A DNA stretch of 64,000 bases from Triticum aestivum (taxonomy: Eukaryota > Streptophyta > Magnoliopsida > Poales > Poaceae): positions 509,806,741-509,870,740 of the forward strand of contig NC_057809.1 in NCBI RefSeq assembly GCF_018294505.1, given 5' to 3'. The notes beneath the pieces are model-generated. The model had not been told where the DNA came from. It did not search any database and was given only the letters and a program-made list of their open reading frames with translations. The position numbers and the translations under genes are program-made. The first letter of the stretch is position 1. The number at the start of each line of letters is the position of its first letter. Positions 59,256 to 64,000 of the stretch are shown here, piece by piece.

Positions 59256-60529
59256 TCAAAGCGTTAAGGTCAGGTCGTCCTCCTCCCCAGCTCCGTCGTC
59301 CTCCTCCGGCTCGAGCGACTCCAACACGTCTCCTTCGGGCTCCACGACCGGCTGCCGCACCGGCGCCACCGGCAGCCCCATGAAGTTTATCTCCACCGGA
59401 GGGGGACCTCCACGGCGGTACTCCTTGTTGACACCAGATTTTGACACGGTCAAGAACTTATTTAAGATGACCTCAAATGGAGAAGTGATCTACATGGAAG
59501 AGTTCCATATTATTGATATGAACATCATTGAAGTTTGGGTCATCACCGTCCGATTTAATCTCGAAGGCCGAAACTATGCTCAAAGTACTAAGATCTTATG
59601 TCCTGTCACGAGGCGAGATGTGGCGCGCCCCACCAGACACATGTCTGATGGGTAGCGCGAGGGAATAGCCGGTTTTGCGCGACCGGTTTAACCCTCAAGA
59701 TGACCTCTGTTCAAAAAAGCCCTTCAACATGAAAGTTGTTCGTCTTGTCGAAACGGTCAAGATTGCTTTTGGACTCGTTTTCATCCGAGATCGTTTATCA
59801 CCACAAAAAGACCCGCAAGGTGCAGCCAGTTTAAACCGAACAGTTTTGGAAAGTTCGGATAAAACCAATCCGAATTTGGCTAGGGTTTTGGACGTGAATC
59901 CAAACCTTTTCCTTGCACGGGAAGTCCAGCCGCCTCTTATATATCTAAGGGGTGACGGCCGATTGAACAACACCAATCGAACCAATCAATCTATTACACT
60001 TTTGTGTTCATCTATCTTTATCCCCTACCCTTGTATCTTTCTTTCTCGTTATTCGTTCGTTCTTCGCATTGGAGGGCAGCGATCCACGAGGCTCTAGGGG
60101 CGAGCGATTCGACCTAGGGCAGCGCATAGCCGCCGCACTCCCTGACGGGGTCCCTCCCGAGCGTGTGGGGTTTCGGGTCTTCAAAAACGCCCGCTGGCTG
60201 TCTTGCGTATCGTGCTGTCGGTCAGATCTCCTGCGACGTGAGCTGCGGTGCATCACCCCCGGCGTCGAGGGTACACGTGACGTGTTCGTGTGTCAACACT
60301 CCTCCCAAAAGGATTGGTTGGGAGCAAGCACAAACAGCCAAGGGCCCAACAAAGTACATATGAGAGTAGGTAAGTTGGGTACGGGCGGGCTTACAGGCTC
60401 ATTCCGGCGGCGGTTCTTGACGCAGCTGCGTGAAGACATACGGCTACCAAGTGCCTGGGCTGTTGGCCACGACTTAACGCAAAAAGGGCATTGGTGTGGT
60501 GTCCCTCCCGCGGTGGCGGCGGCCGCCAT
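59256..60529 (-). pseudogene. Host C2H2 zinc-finger/EAR repressor gene split by a solo LTR
   Basis: Exon 1 (60,529-60,395, 45 codons, ATG in CCATGGC context) starts MAAAATAGGTPHQCPFC and continues VKSWPTAQALGSRMSSR, the plant C2H2 finger with the QALG signature. Both zinc-binding His positions are Arg (CGT, CGC). A GTAAGC donor at 60,394 opens a short intron. Exon 2 (to the TGA at 59,256) starts EYRRGGPPPVEINFMGLPVA and ends in an acidic stretch and DDLTLTL, an LxLxL EAR repression motif. An 873-bp solo LTR sits exactly at the 3' splice site of exon 2, with the TSD bases AGGAG spanning it. Total about 100 residues. With both His lost and the splice site hit, it is probably dead; a nuclear repressor role would be expected of an intact relative. 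Confidence 0.6.
59426..60298 (+). mobile_element. Solo LTR, 873 bp, inside the zinc-finger gene
   Basis: Starts TGTTGACACCAG, ends GTGTGTCAACA (perfect TGTTGACAC/GTGTCAACA inverted ends), flanked by CTCCT copies (59,421-59,425 and 60,299-60,303). A TATA-like CTCTTATATATCTAAGG lies near 59,933. Oriented opposite to the zinc-finger gene. Confidence 0.95.
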
Positions 60530-60599
60530 GGGTTTGACGCGCCGCCGGATGCCATCTCCTGACAGGGTTTTTGTTCTTTCTCTTTCTCTTGACAGGGCT

Positions 60600-60640
60600 A
60601 GCGGTTTATGTAGGCGCTGGCCTGCAACGGTCAAAAGCAA
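60600..60640 (-). promoter_or_regulatory. Possible promoter of the zinc-finger gene
   Basis: On the minus strand, CTACATAAACC (60,603-60,613) lies about 75 bp upstream of the ATG as a weak TATA-like box, and TTTTGACCGTTG (60,625-60,636) contains a W-box core TTGACC. Inferred from position only. Confidence 0.3.
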
Positions 60641-60699
60641 CGAACGCGTCGGACGTTCTATGCATCGCGCGGTTTTCTTTCGCTTTTGCGCGTGCTAGG

Positions 60700-61225
60700 C
60701 TGGTTCGCACCGGGAAACTATTGAATACCTTTTTTGCGGTAGGGTAATTGTTGAATACTGCACGTTCTTTTTTTTTTCATGTCTAATACTGCGCGTTCTT
60801 TGCTGCTACGTACGTCGAGTCAGCTTCAGCAAACTCCAATCGGTTCCAAAGACTCTTATCTCTTACCCTAATCTGCTCCATAACTCTAATCAGCCTAAAT
60901 TTCAGCTCTTGGTTCGAAAAAGAAAGTTTCAATTTGAGCTGCTGCATGTACGTCGGTGTTGCAACATTTTTCTCGCGCGACTATGCTAAAATCACTTGAC
61001 AATCACTCAAACATTTTTGCGGTTACTACGTAAAAAAATAATCAAAATCTTTGGTATCGCAATGCGGCACCGGAAAATCATTGCAACATTTTACTCAGCT
61101 GACTCGGTCATTATCATTTGAAAACAATATCAATGTTCAAATATACACATGCGACAAATATGAGTTTTGCTTTGGTACAGACCGGGGCGAACTTTTCGTG
61201 AGTATGGAGGTCTAGGAGAGAGCAA
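60700..61225. other. No feature seen
   Basis: AT-rich upstream sequence; no gene or repeat was recognised. Confidence 0.5.
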
Positions 61226-61837
61226 TCAGCTTCAAGTGGGAAGTGATCGTGGTATATGGTCCCGCGGACCATAGGCGATCCCATTCTTTTCTGGAAGAGC
61301 CACACATGAAGGTTTCAGCCGCTTCTCTCCCGGTCATTATTGATGGCGACTTCAACCTCATTAGAGTGCAGCAATTCAATGATTGGAACGCTGATCTCGG
61401 TTTCGCCGAGTTAGCTAGGGTAGAGGCGCGATTCACTTGGACCAACCGTCAGTTGAACTCGACCCTGAGTGTCCTATATCAGGTATTCGTCTCCCCGAAG
61501 TGGGAGCTGCGCTTCCTGCCGGCATGCTTGCAGGCCATCACCCGCATCGTCTATGACCATGCCCCCCTCCTTCTCTCCTCGAGTGATGACCGACCTAGGC
61601 CTGCCCCGCGGTTCTGCTTCGAGTCTTTCTGGCTCCGGCAACTCGGGTTCGTTGAGGCCGTGATCAGCCACTGGGTGGCTCCTCGCTCGGAACCACACCG
61701 CCAGATGTTGGCGGTGGACGAGTGGCACTTCCTGGCCAAGCGTGCCAGGCAGTTGATTGAGGGTTGGGGTGCCAATGTGGTGGGACCTCAAGGTCCAGAA
61801 AGGGGCCCTTCTTGCATATATTCAGGTACTTGACCTA
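61226..61837 (+). pseudogene. LINE ORF2 endonuclease-domain fragment
   Basis: The frame resembles the apurinic-endonuclease domain of plant L1-type LINEs: WEVIVVYGPADHRRSH, then PVIIDGDFNLIR (the GDFN motif), ARFTWTN, and YDHAPLLL in place of the usual SDHAPLLL. It continues into the linker after the domain (FESFWLRQLGFVEAV). The N-terminal part of the domain and all of the reverse transcriptase are missing. A one-base shift near 61,778 leaves the family frame. The fragment is cut on the right by the CACTA element at 61,838. Confidence 0.85.
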
Positions 61838-62901
61838 CACCAGTAGAAAAAAGACCTAATGTGAGACACATTAGTCCCGGTTCGATTTTGACCCGGTACT
61901 AATGGTACCATTAGTGCCAGTTCGAACGGCTATGCATTAATGTCGGTTCGTGTTGAACCTTTAGTACTGGTTCGTGCCACGAACCGGTACTAAAGGTGAT
62001 CCCCTTTAGTACCGGTTCGTGGCACAAACCGGTACTAAAGGGCCATCCTTTAGTACCGGCTCGTGCCACGAACCGGGACTAAAGGGGTCTGACCTATAAT
62101 ATCGGTTGGAGACACAAACCGGGACTATAGGGCAATTTTCAAACTCTACCCTCCTCCCCCGGTGTATCGCCATTTCAGTTTAGAAAAAATCAAAAGAAAA
62201 TGACAAAAACTTCAAAAAATAAAATCCTTCGAGAGGTAGTTATATTACTACATCTACTAGTTAGAAAATTTTGAAAACTTAAATTTGGACATGTTTTGCA
62301 AAAAGTGTAGGGAAAATGTAAAACGGCTATAACTTTTGCATAAGATGTCGGAAAAAATGTATAATATATCAAAAAATTCAGCACGAAAATCCGCATCCGG
62401 TTTTGACAGCCTACGACCCGTTTGCAATTTTTTAGTATCCTCAAATCCAAAAGGAAAAAAAGATATGCTCAAATTTTAGTTTTTTTTAATTTTTTTGTTA
62501 AATCTGGTTAAACTATGGTCAAACTACTTATTAAAGAAGTATTAATGTTACCACATAATTATTCAAGAATATTAGCGTTACTAAATAATTATTTCAATTT
62601 CTTGAATTTTTGTCAAATCTGGTCAAACTATGGTCACACTTATTCAAGAAATATTAGTGTTACTAAATAATTACTGTTTTTTTAATAATAGTTTCAAACT
62701 CAAACGGTGAAACGTGTGACCTAATGCTCAAAGTAAACTGCTGAGGGTTAATAGGATTGACAGCTTAAATATGTCAGGAAAACAACAAGTACAGACTTGG
62801 AAAGTAGGGGGAATAGAACTCGAAGCTAAGCGTGCTCAGGCTGGGGGAGTGAGAGGATGGGTGACCGGCCGGGAAGCTTGACGATTTGGGAATGAGTGAT
62901 C
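61838..62901. mobile_element. CACTA element G, left part
   Basis: Begins CACCAGTAGAAAAAAGACC, a CACTAGTAGAAAA-type terminus with one change. Subterminal repeats of TTTAGTACCGGTTCGTGCC and its inverse fill 61,870-62,130. The interior has the typical GGTCAAACTATGGTCAAACT words (62,510-62,640). No gene. It is interrupted at 62,902 by the Copia LTR; the right end is outside the window. Confidence 0.8.
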
Positions 62902-64000
62902 TGTTGGAAATATGCCCTAGAGGCAATAATAAATAAGTTATTATTATATTTCTTTGTTCATGATAATAGTCTTTTATTCATGCTATAACTGTATTATCCG
63001 GAAATCGTAATACACGTGTGAATACATAGACCGCAATATGTCCCTAGTGAGCCTCTAGTTGACTAGCTCGTTGTGATCAACAGATAGTCATGGTTTCCTG
63101 GCTATGGACATTGGATGTCGTTGATAACGGGATCACATCATTAGGAGAATGATGTGATGGACAAGACCCAATCCTAAGACTAGCACAAAGATCATGTAGT
63201 TCGTTTGCTAGAGCTTTGCCAATGTCAAGTATCTTTTCCTTAGACCATGAGATTGTGCAACTCCCGGATACCGTAGGAATGCTTTGGGTGTACCAAACGT
63301 CACAACGTAACTGGGTGGCTATAAAGGTGCATTACAGGTATCTCCGAAAGTGTCTGTTGGGTTGGCACGAATCGAGACTGGGATTTGTCACTCCGTGTAA
63401 TCGGAGAGGTATCTCTGGGCCCACTCGGTAGGACATCATCATATGCGCAATGTGACCAAGGAGTTGATCACGGGATGATGTGTTACGGAACGAGTAAAGT
63501 GACTTGCCGGTAACGAGATTGAACAAGGTATTGGATACCGACGATCGAATCTCGGGCAAGTAACATACCGATAGACAAAGGGAATTGAATACGGGATCGA
63601 TTGAGTCCTTGACATCGTGGTTCATCCGATGAGATCATCGTGGAACATGTGGGAGCCAACATGGGTATCCAGATCCCGCTGTTGGTTATTGACCGGAGAA
63701 CGTCTCGGTCATGTCTGCATGTCTCCCGAACCCGTAGGGTCTACACACTTAAGGTTCGATGACGCTAGGGTTATAAAGGAAGCTTGTATGTGGTTACCGA
63801 ATGTTGTTCGGAGTCCCGGATGAGATCCCGGACGTCACGAGGAGTTCCGGAATGGTCCGGAGGTAAAGATTTATATATAGGAAGTCCTGTTTCGGCCATC
63901 GGGACAAGTTTCGGGGTCATCGGTATTGTACCGGGACCACCGGAAGGGTCCCGGGGGCCCACCGGGTGGGGCCACCTGCCCCGGGGGGCCACATGGGCTG
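62902..64000 (+). mobile_element. Start of an Angela/WIS/BARE-1-type Copia LTR
   Basis: Begins TGTTGGAAATATGCCCTAGA at 62,902 and continues with the sequence typical of this very abundant Triticeae Copia group (for example CTCTAGTTGACTAGCTCGTT and GATGTGATGGACAAGACCC). The possible target pentamer is TGATC (62,897-62,901). The window ends inside the LTR, so complete element or solo LTR cannot be decided. Confidence 0.9.

Overview
This window is plant nuclear DNA, most likely from a Triticeae grass (wheat, Aegilops, rye or barley group). The clearest marker is the Copia LTR that starts at 62,902, which reads as the Angela/WIS/BARE-1 type. CACTA elements with TTTAGTCCCGGTT-type subterminal repeats, Stowaway MITEs and a large tRNA-Asp-primed retroelement fit the same origin. 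No bacterial, organellar or CRISPR feature was seen. Almost everything is transposable element or tandem repeat. The only credible host gene is a small C2H2 zinc-finger/EAR repressor remnant at 59,256-60,529, and it is broken.

The window is a nested stack. The base layer is a tandem array with a unit of about 1 kb (17,450-18,699, resuming 46,964-56,070). CACTA element C (3' part, 14,103-17,449) sits in this array. An LTR remnant (13,576-14,102) sits inside C, and CACTA element A (about 1,020-13,575) sits inside that LTR. A itself carries a hAT-like insertion (2,533-3,249). Further right, a Mutator-like element with a perfect 9-bp target duplication (TATATGTTA) spans 18,700-46,963. It was filled by two later insertions: a 13.3-kb non-autonomous LTR retrotransposon F (19,955-33,207) and a complete 12.5-kb CACTA element B (34,270-46,756, target duplication AAG). 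F carries a solo LTR in its reading frame (22,176-24,847). Its 3' LTR carries CACTA element D (29,833-32,605), which has captured a two-domain B3 gene and holds a MITE.

CACTA B is the most informative unit. On its minus strand are a small coiled-coil/membrane ORF, a TNP2 transposase gene and a seven-exon ORF1 that ends in a Ulp1-type (C48) cysteine protease with all catalytic residues present. Only a few lesions separate it from a full coding set. A is a relative of B with a 2.2-kb transposase deletion and a 5-kb higher-order tandem array. A, B and C all carry the small third ORF. Between ORF1 and TNP2, B holds a chain of near-perfect hairpins, a 40-bp array, a GC-rich block and an internal copy of the subterminal repeat code; A has the same order.

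The right flank (56,070-64,000) holds MITEs, two solo LTRs with clean 5-bp target duplications (57,259-58,009 and 59,426-60,298), the broken zinc-finger gene, a LINE fragment, the left part of another CACTA element and the start of the Angela-type LTR.
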